From Pyrus communis (Eukaryota > Streptophyta > Magnoliopsida > Rosales > Rosaceae), in contig NC_084810.1 in assembly GCF_963583255.1 (NCBI RefSeq), positions 9,693,853 through 9,757,852 of the forward strand: a stretch of 64,000 bases of DNA, written 5' to 3'. Shown here one piece after another: positions 11,363 through 22,300 of the stretch; position 1 is the first letter of the stretch; each line of letters begins with the position of its first letter. The notes under the pieces were generated by a model. That model ran no database searches, had not been told where the DNA came from, and was given only the letters and a program-made list of their open reading frames with translations. The position numbers were made by a program, and so were the translations under genes.

Positions 11363-12718
11363 TCAAGTCAATTTGTCGGGCATTGTGCATGTCTGGCATT
11401 TGAAATGCAGTATATCGTTGATGAGCCTTTCATTGTAACGTCTATTCCTTTGTAATGGCTCATGTTGCACGGGCTCATCGGTGGCGTCATGAGCACAATA
11501 TATACGTGTTCTTGAATTGTTCATCGTGTCTGGCTCATATTCATCAACGGCTTCATAATCGTACTTATCTTCCACATTCATGTTGTGAAGAATGATGTAC
11601 GTCATCATTATGGATCGAAGCGACTCTACATCAAACAATCTGGCAGCACCCCTAACGATCGCCCAGTGAGCTTGGAGGATACCGAAACAACGCTTCACAT
11701 CCTTCATGCACCCCTCTTGACAGCTTGCAAAGTGTTTTTCCTTTGCACTTCGCGAACGTGGCACTGTTTTGACAAATGTTGACCACTGCGGGTAAATGCC
11801 GTCAGCTAGGTAGTATGGTCTGTCGTACATATGTCTGTTGACCTCATACATAACTTTTGGTGCCTTTCCTTGCAGGACATCGTTGAACACTGGGGATTGG
11901 GCAAGGACGTTAATGTCATTTTGAGCTCCCGGAACCCCGAAAAAGGCATGCCAAATCCATGTATCAAAAGATGCCACCGCCTCCAAAATGATACTTTTTG
12001 CTCCTTTTCTGTCCCCATAAACGCCTTGCCATGCACTTTGACAATTTTTCCACGTCCAGTGCATACAATCAATGCTTCCAATCATTCCAGGAAAACCACG
12101 CATCTCAGCCTTCTTCAGAAGCCGTTCCAAGTCCATGTTTGTAGGTTTGCAGAGGTACTCAGCAGTGTAGATAGATTCGATTGTTCCGCAAAACCTCATC
12201 AGGGACTCAAGAATGGTTGATTTCCCCATTCTCGTTATCTCATCCACTTGGTCTGCAGATGCTCCATATGCAAGCATCCGCAAGGCAGCAGTAATTTTTT
12301 GCTGAGGAAGGAGACCCATAGCACCAAAAGCATCTTTCTTCTGCACAAAGTAAGAATCATGGTTGCAAACAACAATCATGATTTTGTTGAACAAATGTTG
12401 TTCCATTCTAAAACGACGTCTAAAGTACGTATCAGGGAATGCACTATTAGGGACAAAATAATCGTCCAAGAGTTCCATACCTTGTCGTTGCCTACTTCTA
12501 TCAAGGTTTCCGGAACGGCTGGGCCTGCAAATTTGAGTCACAACTTGGATGACTCGACGGGAATGTGAGGCTCTGCCCATTCTTACTTCATCATCTTTTC
12601 TTCTACGCTCCTCATCCTCTTCCCTCTCATTTTTTGCCACCTGGTGATTGAACATTCCTTCTGATTGGTCCTCTTCCTGATCGAGTTCCCACATCATCCT
12701 TGAGGAAGAAGAAGACAT
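11363..12718 (-). CDS. PIF/Harbinger transposase (DDE_Tnp_4), catalytically damaged
   Basis: An uninterrupted 451-codon frame. Residues 1-75 are acidic/basic and poorly ordered. About 80-190 form the helix-rich DNA-binding part (LLPQQKITAALRMLAYGASA). About 210-370 form the RNase-H-like nuclease core. The first catalytic Asp is D217 in GSIDCMHW and the second is D268 in GVPGAQNDIN. The third acidic residue, normally Glu in a 'DVERAFGVLQ' block, is Lys here (K342 in DVKRCFGILQ; codon AAG, plus-strand CTT at 11693-11695). Known role: cut-and-paste transposition at TTA/TAA sites together with ORF1. With a lost catalytic Glu the nuclease should be inactive, although the frame stayed open. A domesticated DNA-binding role is conceivable but unsupported. 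Confidence 0.85.
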   Translation of the reverse strand: MSSSSSRMMWELDQEEDQSEGMFNHQVAKNEREEDEERRRKDDEVRMGRASHSRRVIQVVTQICRPSRSGNLDRSRQRQGMELLDDYFVPNSAFPDTYFRRRFRMEQHLFNKIMIVVCNHDSYFVQKKDAFGAMGLLPQQKITAALRMLAYGASADQVDEITRMGKSTILESLMRFCGTIESIYTAEYLCKPTNMDLERLLKKAEMRGFPGMIGSIDCMHWTWKNCQSAWQGVYGDRKGAKSIILEAVASFDTWIWHAFFGVPGAQNDINVLAQSPVFNDVLQGKAPKVMYEVNRHMYDRPYYLADGIYPQWSTFVKTVPRSRSAKEKHFASCQEGCMKDVKRCFGILQAHWAIVRGAARLFDVESLRSIMMTYIILHNMNVEDKYDYEAVDEYEPDTMNNSRTRIYCAHDATDEPVQHEPLQRNRRYNERLINDILHFKCQTCTMPDKLT

Positions 12719-13500
12719 TGTAAGAAAGAAGCAGAAACTATGAATAATGATACAGATTTTTGTGAAGAAGGAAGTAGAAACTATGAATAATGATTAAGAT
12801 CTTGAGAAAATTGGTGTGAGATTTGTGAGAATGGATGGTGGATTATATGGAGGATTTAGAAAGGATTAGGTTGTAGATAATGCCACGTGGCATGCCGTCA
12901 TTCGTTAAAAATCTGATGGAAATCTATTCTCAAAGATTGTAAACAGATTATGACACGTGGCGCGACGTGATTGGTTAATAATCTTATCAGAAATCCATCA
13001 CCAATAATTGTATTTTCGGATAATGACACGTGGCATAATGAGTACGATTAAAATTTTTATCGGAAATCCATCCCAATAATTGTCTTTTCGGATTTTATGA
13101 CAATTGGTGCAACGAGAACAATTAAAAATCTTATCCGAAATTACAAATAAAATTATTTTGTATTATTTAATAATACTTCGGATAATGACGCGTGGCGCAA
13201 CGAGAACGATTAAAAATCTTATTCGAAATTACAATTAAAATTATTTTGTATTATTTTATAAATAAATAAAATACTAATATTTTATTGCCTATTGCCAGGA
13301 CTATTGAAGTGTAACGGTAGAGATACAAAAGACGATTACTGTTTATTACGAGCAGTTACTATTCATGAAGTGGATTGAATAGTGAATAGCTGGAGGTCAC
13401 TTACCGTTCATATTTACAACAAAAAGGGTTTCTTACCGTTCTGCATTGGGAATTTTCCCAGGCGGGGGTTATTGCAACTCAATTTCGCGTTCACGAAGCA

Positions 13501-16066
13501 ATGGCGACGACGACTGCGGAAACAATCTCAGCGGCCATGGAACTGATTAACACGAAGAAACAGAACCTAAAGAAGGCCTTCGACGAGCTCCAATCCCACT
13601 CCGCCGTCCTCTCCTCCTTCAATCTCTCTTGGTCCGACCTCGATTCCCACTTCACCTCCATCCAAAGCTCCCTCACCCAAAAGTTCCACCTCCTCCAATC
13701 CCTCCAGTCACAGTCCTCCACAAACCCTTCTTCTCCTTCATGTCAGATACCAAAAGACCCCTCTCCTTCGTCGAATTTACCGACCCAGGTAGCAAAAGAC
13801 CCGTCTTTGCCGTCGCTCGGGTCGACCCAGATGGCGGAAGACCCCAAATCATCGTTCCAGATGCCAAAGGACCTGCCTTGTTCGTCAATTTTGTCGACCC
13901 AGATTGGAAAAGACCCTTCTTCCTCATCAAACCCCTCGAGCCAGAACGTGGATGAAACAGATATCAACTGTGAAGTGGATGTCGTGCCTCCTCGGCCCGA
14001 ATTGGTGGCGTTCTGTGAGAGAATGGATGCAATGGGGTTGAGGAATTATATGAATGAGTCGGTGAATAACCGAAACACAATTCGGGGTGAGCTCCTGGGG
14101 GCAATTCGGTGTGCCAAGGACCCTGCTGCCATGGTTCTGAATGCAATGGAGGGGTTCTATTGCGTGAATGGGAGAAATAAGGGCGATAAGGACCAACAAT
14201 TATTTGGTGTGAGGAGGAGTGCTGTGCTGTTGTTGGAAGTGTTAATGGCGATTTCTCCGAATGTAGGATCGGAAGTGAGGGAGAGAGCCAAGAAGTTAGC
14301 ATTGGAGTGGAAAGGGAAGTTGAGTATGGATGGCGAAAACCCGTTCGAGGCGTTGGGATTCTTGCATTTGGTTGCAGCTTATGGACTGCAGGCCGAATTC
14401 AAGATGGATGAGCTTGTTGATCATTTTGTTATAGTTGCGCGGTATAGGCAAGCTGTTGAGTTATGCCGGAAAATTGGTTTGGGGGATAAGCTTGCAGGTA
14501 AAGCTTTGTTTTTGTGGAAACATTTGTATACTAAGTGGATGTTTATTTCGTTTAGTTAGTAATCGATATCAATTCATATAGTTAGTGTCATCCAATGTTG
14601 ATTGCCATACCTGACCTTTTATACATGCCACATGTCTTTTGGTTTAGTATAAAAAAGGCTTCTTTGATGTTTCAGTCACTGAATTCGTATTAGTACTAGT
14701 TTTCGTGGGAATAATGAATCCTTGAGTTGATTTTTAATCATGAACATAATGTAGTTTATGCAGCATGGTAAATAAGTTAAAAATTTTGTTTTTGGTTATC
14801 AAGACTTGTTTGATACTTATCAGACAATGATTTAATTGTGGGAACCGAATCCTCTATGAGTAAACTTCAGAAAAAGAAGTGTAAGAAGTGTGAATAGATG
14901 CAGAGTGTCTGCATGGTCTCACTACTTAGTTACTAAGGCCTAATGGAAGGTTCTACACGTAAGCTGAAGGTCAATGCACTGGGGGAGAGCTAGTGATCCA
15001 GTTTTTCTCAATATGCAAACACTTCACATGTGCTAAATGTTGAGAAGGTGTGTCAATCTAAGAGAGAGCTCTATCATAAATGTACAAGCAGGGTACTGTC
15101 CCTCTGAGGCCATCTTACACCGGGATCAGTATTTGCCTTTTTTGTTTGGCTATTTTAATTCTCTATTGCACACGTAAAGTTTTGTTTCCCTTAGGGTAGA
15201 TTCTAATTTTAACTGTATAAGTTTGGTTTTGTGCAAGCAGATCTGATTCAGAAACTTGTGAGTAAGGGAAAACATCTTTTGGCTGTCAAATTCATTTCTG
15301 AATTTGGTCTGACCGATAAGTTCCCACCAGTTCCCATCTTAAAATCCTACGTCAAAGAGTCTAAAAAGCTTGCTAAGAAAGTATGCAAGGATGGAAATAA
15401 CTCTCGCCAGTCAATGGTATTTTCACCATTCTCTCATATGTTAACTGATAGCTGTCAAAATCTAATTCTTCATCTGCACATACTTCATAACTTTTTTTTT
15501 TGCAGAATGAAGCCACAGCGAAAGAATCCGGCGCTTTGAAATCAGTAATCAAGGTTATTGAAGACCTCAAGCTCGAATCTGAGTATCCACCTACTTTTCT
15601 TCAAAAGCGTCTGGAGCAGCTGGAGAAGGAGAAGGCAGACAGAAAACGCAATGCTGTGGCTCCTGCTGCCAAGCCTCTGCAACTGCGGCAGCAACAGAAA
15701 CAGCAGACAGCAAAGGAGCCGGCAAAGAAACTGAAGCAGCAGCTATATGGAAACAAGCGTCCTAGAATGACTGCTCCAGATGGATCTGCAGCAGTCTCAA
15801 TTAATGTTAATGACACAGGTTTGTTGCGAGCCTATTCCTTGTCTGGCATTGCTCCTGCTCCTCCAGCTGCCGCTTATGCGGGTTCATCAGCTGGGCTGTA
15901 TGGTTTTTCAGGAGGCCAGATGGGTTTTCCTGGGCATCCAGCCCCTACTAGTACCCACTTATCCTTGTCTGAACTGTATGTTCCGTCAGGTTATTATAAC
16001 CGGCCAACTACCTATGGTGGATATGGTCCACCCCCCGAATATCATCCATCTTACTATCCTCAGTAG
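13501..16066 (+). CDS. FRL1: FRIGIDA-like protein (FRL1/FRL2 type)
   Basis: Three exons, 13501-14497, 15241-15416 and 15506-16066 (stop TAG), give a 577-residue protein with GT-AG introns in consistent phase. Residues 1-70 form an amphipathic, coiled-coil-prone N-terminus (KKQNLKKAFDELQSHSAVLS). Residues about 75-160 are a Ser/Pro linker with repeated 'KDPS' units. Residues about 165-430 form the FRIGIDA domain (RPELVAFCERMDAMGLRNYM ... FEALGFLHLVAAYGL ... LLAVKFISEFGLTDKFP). The tail is Gln/Lys-rich and then Gly/Tyr/Pro-rich, ending YGPPPEYHPSYYPQ, as I remember for Arabidopsis FRL1. FRIGIDA and FRL1/2 act in the nucleus to raise FLC-type repressor transcription and so delay flowering before vernalisation. 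Arabidopsis FRL1 is about 470 residues; much of the extra length here is the linker. Start chosen: first ATG of the frame, GCAATGG context. Exact FRL1 versus FRL2 orthology is not settled. Confidence 0.9.
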
Positions 16067-17264
16067 TGATTGCTACTCTTTGTTGACGTAGTATACTTTT
16101 GGATGGTATATGACAAATTTTTAGTTTTTTATTTCCGCAATGCTGGTGATCAGAAAAGCAAGTCTGCTTCTTTGTTTACCATGATTGTAGCACAGCAAAC
16201 AAACTTGAACAAGCTTCTTGCTGTCCAGAAGATTGTCTTATCCACTAATTTTCTGGACATTTGGGAAGTAATCCGCTGAAAAGTAGTATAACTTTGTTTT
16301 AATATCATTTTTTAGCACTCATTCTTGTGGGCGTAGTCTACTTCTAGGACTTATTGATCCATTTTTCTTTCCCATAGAAAATATTTCATAAAAAGAGAAC
16401 AAGATCCTCATGCTTTAACTGTTTTAGGATTTTGCTCTCTGTGTTGCTGTTTAATTAGGGCAAGCAGTACTCTGCTTTTCTCCACTGGATTTTGCTGTGC
16501 ATTCCCGATCCCCTATTCTTGTCCCAGAAATAGATGAAGTTTTGTATAGAATAGGAACTTAATCTTTGATTTTGAGGTTGATCATTGTAAGCGTGCTAAA
16601 AGTAGTGTTTTTTCTTGATTACTTTTCAAAATAATGATTTTTTTTTTCTTGAAGGTGCGTGGTTTGTCAGCATCTTCACTTCTTTGGGAACTGACACAAC
16701 TTTTTTGCTCCTCTTGAATATTACATGCTGCTTAAAAGCCTTAAATCCTCTTTTGCCTTAGAGAAGGCGCTGTCTTCCATTAAAATATTATATTAGAAGG
16801 AACATGTTTGGTTTCCCAGTTTGTCATTCATCTTTGTGTGACATCTATCTTTGAATATATGTATTCTGAAAGAGCTGGGCAGAACAGAATAGAAGCTTTA
16901 CGATGTTCCTCTTTTCTTACGTGTACCATTGCCATCTTGATGAAATGAGTTTCCTTTGTCAATGGCCTTGTAGCCTAATGGTATGGCGTCTCCTCCTTGT
17001 GTAAGATGGGGTTCTTCAGACTGACTCCATTAGGAGTCGTTCACCTCTTGGATAATAAATGGGTACTAGGTGCTTATGTTTCCATAGCAGAGAAGTGGGA
17101 AGCACGGTTGGGGATTTCTCCCAGAAACATTGTTTTCTGGGACTTGATACTTTCCGCTTTATCACTCCTTGCTTTGACATTTGTGCTTTTCATTCTCTCC
17201 ATGCGGTCAACTTATTGTTGTTCTGTTCTACCTGTTTCTGGCATCAATCTTTTGATTCACTTTA
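16067..17264. other. FRL1 3' flank, probable 3' UTR; possible SINE remnant
   Basis: T-rich sequence after the FRL1 stop, with no credible gene. At about 16961-17045 the segment TGTAGCCTAATGGTATGGCG, followed later by ACTCCATTAGGAGTCGTTCA, looks like a tRNA-derived SINE head (box-A-like TAGCCTAATGGTA). Box B is poor (GGGGTTCTTCAGACTG) and no tail is clear, so this is weak. Confidence 0.4.
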
Positions 17265-17543
17265 GGCCACGTTTTGTGGTTAGGACTTGACTAGATTGAA
17301 TAACGTACTAGATTCAAGTTATATTGAAGGAAGAAATGGAGGCCAACTCCCAAAGTTAAGTCAGGAGATGGATTAGTCATGAAGAAAACGTATTCCTTTC
17401 CAATCCCCCAAACTTGGACAAAATTTGAAAGTTGGCCTTCACTTCTTTTAACATGCCTTGTATCCAGTGTTTGATACAGTTCAATCATGGCTACGTTTAA
17501 TCTAGTGACTTATCCAGTCCAATCATATTCACTGAACGCGGCC
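17265..17543. mobile_element. Harbinger/Tourist-like MITE
   Basis: A 279-bp stretch with terminal inverted repeats GGCCACGTTTTGTGG (left) and, reverse-complemented, GGCCGCGTTCAGTGA (right). It is flanked by TTA at 17262-17264 and 17544-17546. It has no coding capacity. TTA target plus short GGCC TIR fits the Tourist group of PIF/Harbinger MITEs. It lies between FRL1 and the WRKY gene. Confidence 0.75.
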
Positions 17544-17546
17544 TTA

Positions 17547-19100
17547 AGCTCATATGGTTTGGACTATTGGACTTGTATAGCGTATGATTTAAGAAAGCTC
17601 TGTTTAGGGTTGGCCGGTTGCTTCATGATCTGCATTCTTCTTACTTCTTGGGGCTCTGTGTATTCTTCTTATGGTGTAAGGATGTTCTGTTGCGGCCTGT
17701 GTATTCTTTCAATTGTTTGTGTACAATCTTGTTCTAGTTAATGATTAAATCTAATTAAGTGGCGAATTGTGTTTCATTTGGTGATTTTTTAATTCCTCAA
17801 TTATGATGTCCGTTGGTAGCTCGATACAGTGATTGCTCTTGGAACGGTCTATTCATACGACGTCACCAAAAGCGAGTCGCTGTTTCGAACAGTTTCGGAA
17901 TCAGAAACGTGGTGGGAAGTGAAAACACATAACACACTGAATCAACGTTGCGGAGGCAGGGAGTTTGGAGGAGGTGGTTCATGAAGCTCCTGCATCATTG
18001 TTGTTAATAAATAGAATTTACTCCAGTGGGTTGGAGGCTCAGCTGCACAGCTTCTGGTTCTGGATTGCTTCCTTTAAGCCTACCACTGTTCCCAACTTAA
18101 ATCGATGAAGTCAGTCTAAGTACGCGGAGAGGGTTGTGTTATTCATTCGCAAAACCCTTTCTTTTTCCCGTGTCGGCTACTACAAAAGTTCTACTATTCT
18201 CTAATGTATGAATGCGAAACATCCAACGATCAAGAATCTGACGACCACAGATGTCGTTGGATATTACACGCAAGTGCATACTAGAAAATTCATCTAGTTA
18301 AATGTATGTCAAATAATTGTTGCTTGTTTAGCAGATCAAAAGAAGACTAGAGATCATTAAGCCTTGACTAATGAAGGGGGGTAAATCATTATGCCATTTG
18401 TTGACGATAAAATTTTAACTTTTCTTTGGCTCGTTGCGCATAAAAAATCATCTATCGTACTTACAAATTACATTCTGACACGCACAAGCATTGAACCAAA
18501 AATTTATACAACGGTGGCCTAAACTATTTTCTTTTGTTGTGGTATGGAGACTTGGAGTGCACTTTTGGGGGTGGGATGAGTTAAATTTAATTAATTAAAC
18601 ATTTGTACCAAACTTCTTTTTACAAAAGATAGGCTGGGGTAGGTAAAAAGACAAATTGATTTACATATTTTTTTTATACAAACAATATCATACATTAAGT
18701 TATCTAAATTACATCGAGGCGATTCAAAATTGGATACAAAAAAATGATCACATTGTTTATAACCAACTTGACTAAATTCAAGTCGATCAAAAAGTAACTT
18801 ATGCTACTTCATTTATGCCAACTCAATGCAATCTTAAATTTGAATAATGAATTTTCTACATGCTAAGGCACTAGTGCTAGCATATGCAAAGATGTGGATT
18901 CGAATTTGAATGTCAGAAGGTAATTATTATTTTCTTAACTTAACATTCATTCTGGTTAAGTTAACGGACTGCTTCTTATCAACTAATATAACCCACGTCT
19001 GCACAAAAGATCGCAATTCAGTTGAATTACACTTTTCCAATTGTTTTTTACCAAGTTCAATAAGATTTTAACCAGGAGTAACAAAATGAGAAAACGTCTC
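17547..19100. other. Intergenic region upstream of WRKY gene
   Basis: No supported gene. A GC-richer block at 17850-18180 has no readable long frame. A segment at about 18845-18930 (GGCACTAGTGCTAGCAT then GGATTCGAATTTGAA) has a faint tRNA-like box A/box B spacing and could be a SINE scrap. Confidence 0.5.
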
Positions 19101-19157
19101 CATTGAGTTCTGAGTGGCTCAGTCCGCAGAAGAATTCAGATCCAGTGCAGCAAGTCA

Positions 19158-19159
<2 letters not shown>

Positions 19160-19192
<33 letters not shown>
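19160..19192 (+). repeat. (CT)n microsatellite in WRKY 5' leader
   Basis: About 16 uninterrupted CT dinucleotides lie roughly 135 bp before the chosen WRKY start. CT/GA tracts are common in plant 5' leaders and promoters. The immediately preceding AAGTCAACC contains, on the minus strand, TTGACT, a W-box-like core, so self-regulation is possible but untested. Confidence 0.85.
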
Positions 19193-19194
<2 letters not shown>

Positions 19195-19326
19195 GCAAAA
19201 ACCTTCAACACACAGAATTACCATTTTACCCTTCCTTGCTCTTCCTCTGTTCTGAACAAAAACGAACCCAGTAGTCCCTCTTCCTTTGACTCCATCACAC
19301 GACACCCCAAACCCACCAGCGCTCAA

Positions 19327-22300
19327 ATGGACGCGACCGCACTCGGCCACCCTTCCGGACCTTCCGACGGCGTCGATCAGGGTCTAACCGACTTCCAACC
19401 CGGCTCCGACCCGACCCTTTTCTCTTCTTCTGCTGCTGCTTCCGGTGGGGCCAAGTACAAGCTCATGTCCCCGGCCAAGCTTCCGATCTCGAGGTCCCCC
19501 TGCCTCACTATCCCCCACGGCCTCAGTCCGACGTCATTTCTCGAGTCCCCCGTCCTCCTCTCCAACATGAAGGTCTGCCCGCTTCCACGTCGGTTTTCCC
19601 TTTCTTTTTTTATTAAATTTATTTTTCTAGGGAGCAAAAGCAAATGCTCCTTTTGAATCTTAGGCCGCGTTTGGCTGCTTAATTTCTTCTGTTTCATTAT
19701 TAATTTTTGAATTAGTAAGGCTCTGTTCTACTGCCTGGAGAAACTGAGCGTATCACTTTCCAGTGAAAAAGTTTGAATTTTGAACATTTTCTCGGCAGTT
19801 TTCTCGGTATCCAAACAACGGGTAGATAATGGAAATGGGTTTGATGGCCTGAGATTTTCCCCGTGGTATATATGCTATCGTGGGGAATTTTGAGGACTTA
19901 AAAATTGATGTGATGTTGATGATGAGTGAGCGAAGAAGATGCGAGTGAGCAAAGAAGATGCTTTTTTCAGCACAATTCGAAAATTCCGATTACTATTTCA
20001 TTTGTTTTGTTGCATTACAGATTAATTTAATCAAATGTGTTCGCTGCGAATGCTTGATTTTATTTTTATTGTGCCAATGGCAGTGAGTTTTTATATGTGC
20101 GTTCTTTGGATGGGACCCCGAGATTCTGATGCTTTGTTGCTGTTTTAGAGTAATGTAATGGTTGTACTGGCCTATTGGGGTCTTTTCTCTTTATGCCCGT
20201 ATAGATTTGTTCGAAAGCAATTGTTTTCAGGAATAATGGGGCTTTCACTTACAACTCTTTGAACTTTGTTGTTGTTTATTACCATCGACAGTGTTGTTTT
20301 CTCACATAATGATTCTTTTTCTCTTCTTTTTGCTTTGTTGGTGGGTTCTAGCCTTTCTGCTTGTATTTATTTAACGGTGGCAGTGGATGCAAGTACGACA
20401 AAAATGTTTCTATTTCTGTATGTAGCATGAGGAATAAATGCATTACTAGCAAGGGGGTATAGGGAGTCTAGAAAGTTTGTGGGTCAAGGAGGTGCGGTTA
20501 AAAGTTGTGATTGACATGAGTTTTTATAGAGGTTATGACCCTTCATGTTCTGATTGTGATTGGAGATGATATTCGTTGTTCAAAGCATATTGCAATAACT
20601 TCAGTTGTCTGGGTAATCGGTCTAAATAATTGCTCTTCCATTTTCAGTGGATTTTTTTTAAGATATGTTTATCTTCCTTACTAGTATTTGTTTCATTTGT
20701 GCCTGGTAATGGATGAGCTTGTTAGAATTATTTTGGTAGTCTATGTTGGATGGACAAATACCATATCTGTTAAGTGATGCCTATCACGATGATGCCCAAG
20801 TGATTGTCCGAGTTTCCTGTTATTGGACACATATGTAACAGCATGTCAAAGTACTGGCGAATTATTTCTATATTGAAAGGGCTTTAAATCACAGGGATAA
20901 CTCATGGGGCTGCATCATTGTCAAGTTTCCTTGTTTCTTTTGTTTCATGAAGAGTCTTATTTTCTCCGCTCTAGTTCTTTTACAAGATTTTCCTTTTCTC
21001 TGCATGCCTCGTTGCTTAAAAAGTATCTGGATCTGGAATTTTGTGACATATTTCTTAATTTTTACTTTATCTGGTCTTGCAGGCAGAACCTTCCCCAACT
21101 ACTGGGTCCTTTTTGAAGCCTCAAATGGTGTACGGATCTCTAAGTTCTACTACATATCCAGCAACAACAGTTTGCTCTGATTTCAATACCTCAGATGAAA
21201 GAAATTCTGGAAGCTTCGAGTTTAAGCCCCATGCTAGATCAAATATGGTACTTTCTATGAATTAGTGGTCCATTATCCTTTCATTAGTTGTATCCTTGAC
21301 GGATATGTTTTACCTATGTGGGGAAGATACTGATTAAATGGTGGCCTTGATCCTAAGTTTAGCTGATTGGTCTTTGGCCTATCTTGTGCTCTAGTTTAAA
21401 CTTGCAATATCAGTGGATATCTACTTGACGCTACAAAGTCTTTTAAGCTCCCATTCTGAAGATTAACGGATTTATTTAATCTCTTACCATTATTCTTTCG
21501 TTACTTTATTAGGTTTTTTCGATATTTTTTCTTAAAGATGCTTTATAAGAAACAATGTTTTCTAGGGATAAACTCTCCTTGTCAAGATGGACTGTCATAT
21601 TTCTTTCTAAATTGTAGAACAATGATATATCTTGATCGAGTTTTTTTATGTATCTGCAAGTGTGCCAAAGTGGTTGTAAAATACTAATTGCCTAATGCTT
21701 TACGTTTATTCAAGGTTACTACAGATTATAACCACTATGGGAATGAGCAGCCTCTGCAAATCCAAGGTCAAGCTCAACCTCAATCACACATGTCACCACC
21801 TTTGGCTAAAAATGAGATGGCAGTCTCCTCAAATGAATTTAGTTTATCTGCACCTGTTCACACGGTCACTGCAGGAGCTAGTGCACCTGCTGAAGGTGAT
21901 TTGGGTGAGTTAACACAGAGGGAACATCCAAATCCTGGGGTCCAAACATCTCAGTGTGATAACAAAGGAAATGGGCCTTCAGTAATATCTTCTGATGATG
22001 GGTATAACTGGCGAAAATATGGACAAAAGCACGTTAAAGGGTGTGAATTTCCTCGCAGTTATTACAAATGTACCCATCCTAATTGTGAAGTGAAGAAGCT
22101 ATTTGAGCGTTCTCATGATGGACAGATAACAGAGATTATCTACAAGGGTACACATGATCATCCTAAGCCTCAACCTAGTCGACGATATAATACTGGTGCT
22201 ATGATGCCTCCTCAAGAAGAAAGATCAGACAAGGCTTCATCTTTGACTGTTCGAGATGGTAAGCATCAGACTAATTCATGTTAGCTATTTCCCGAATAAA

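Larger units (their letters stand above)
9085..13400. mobile_element. PIF/Harbinger DNA transposon with both genes
   Basis: The element carries the two diagnostic PIF/Harbinger genes in convergent orientation: a Myb-like/NAM-like ORF1 (plus, 9844-10962) and a DDE transposase (minus, 11363-12718). Ends are proposed from GAGCAACTCCAGC at 9085 (preceded by TTA, 9082-9084) and GCTGGAGGTCAC ending at 13400 (followed by TTA, 13401-13403); inverted, these share CTCCAGC and more loosely the outer bases. Subterminal DNA is rich in short repeats, with several 'GACACGTGGC'-like and 'AACGAGAACGATTAAAAATC' motifs between 12890 and 13220. Both genes are damaged, so this copy is presumably immobile unless helped in trans. 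Confidence 0.75.

Noticed and set aside
16961..17045. tRNA gene
   Set aside because: Box-A-like sequence only; no foldable cloverleaf or good box B. Treated as a possible SINE scrap.
19114..19326. Upstream extension of the WRKY frame from an ATG at 19114
   Set aside because: It translates the CT repeat into Ser-Leu runs; family members start near the MDA/MNP position, so 19327 is preferred.
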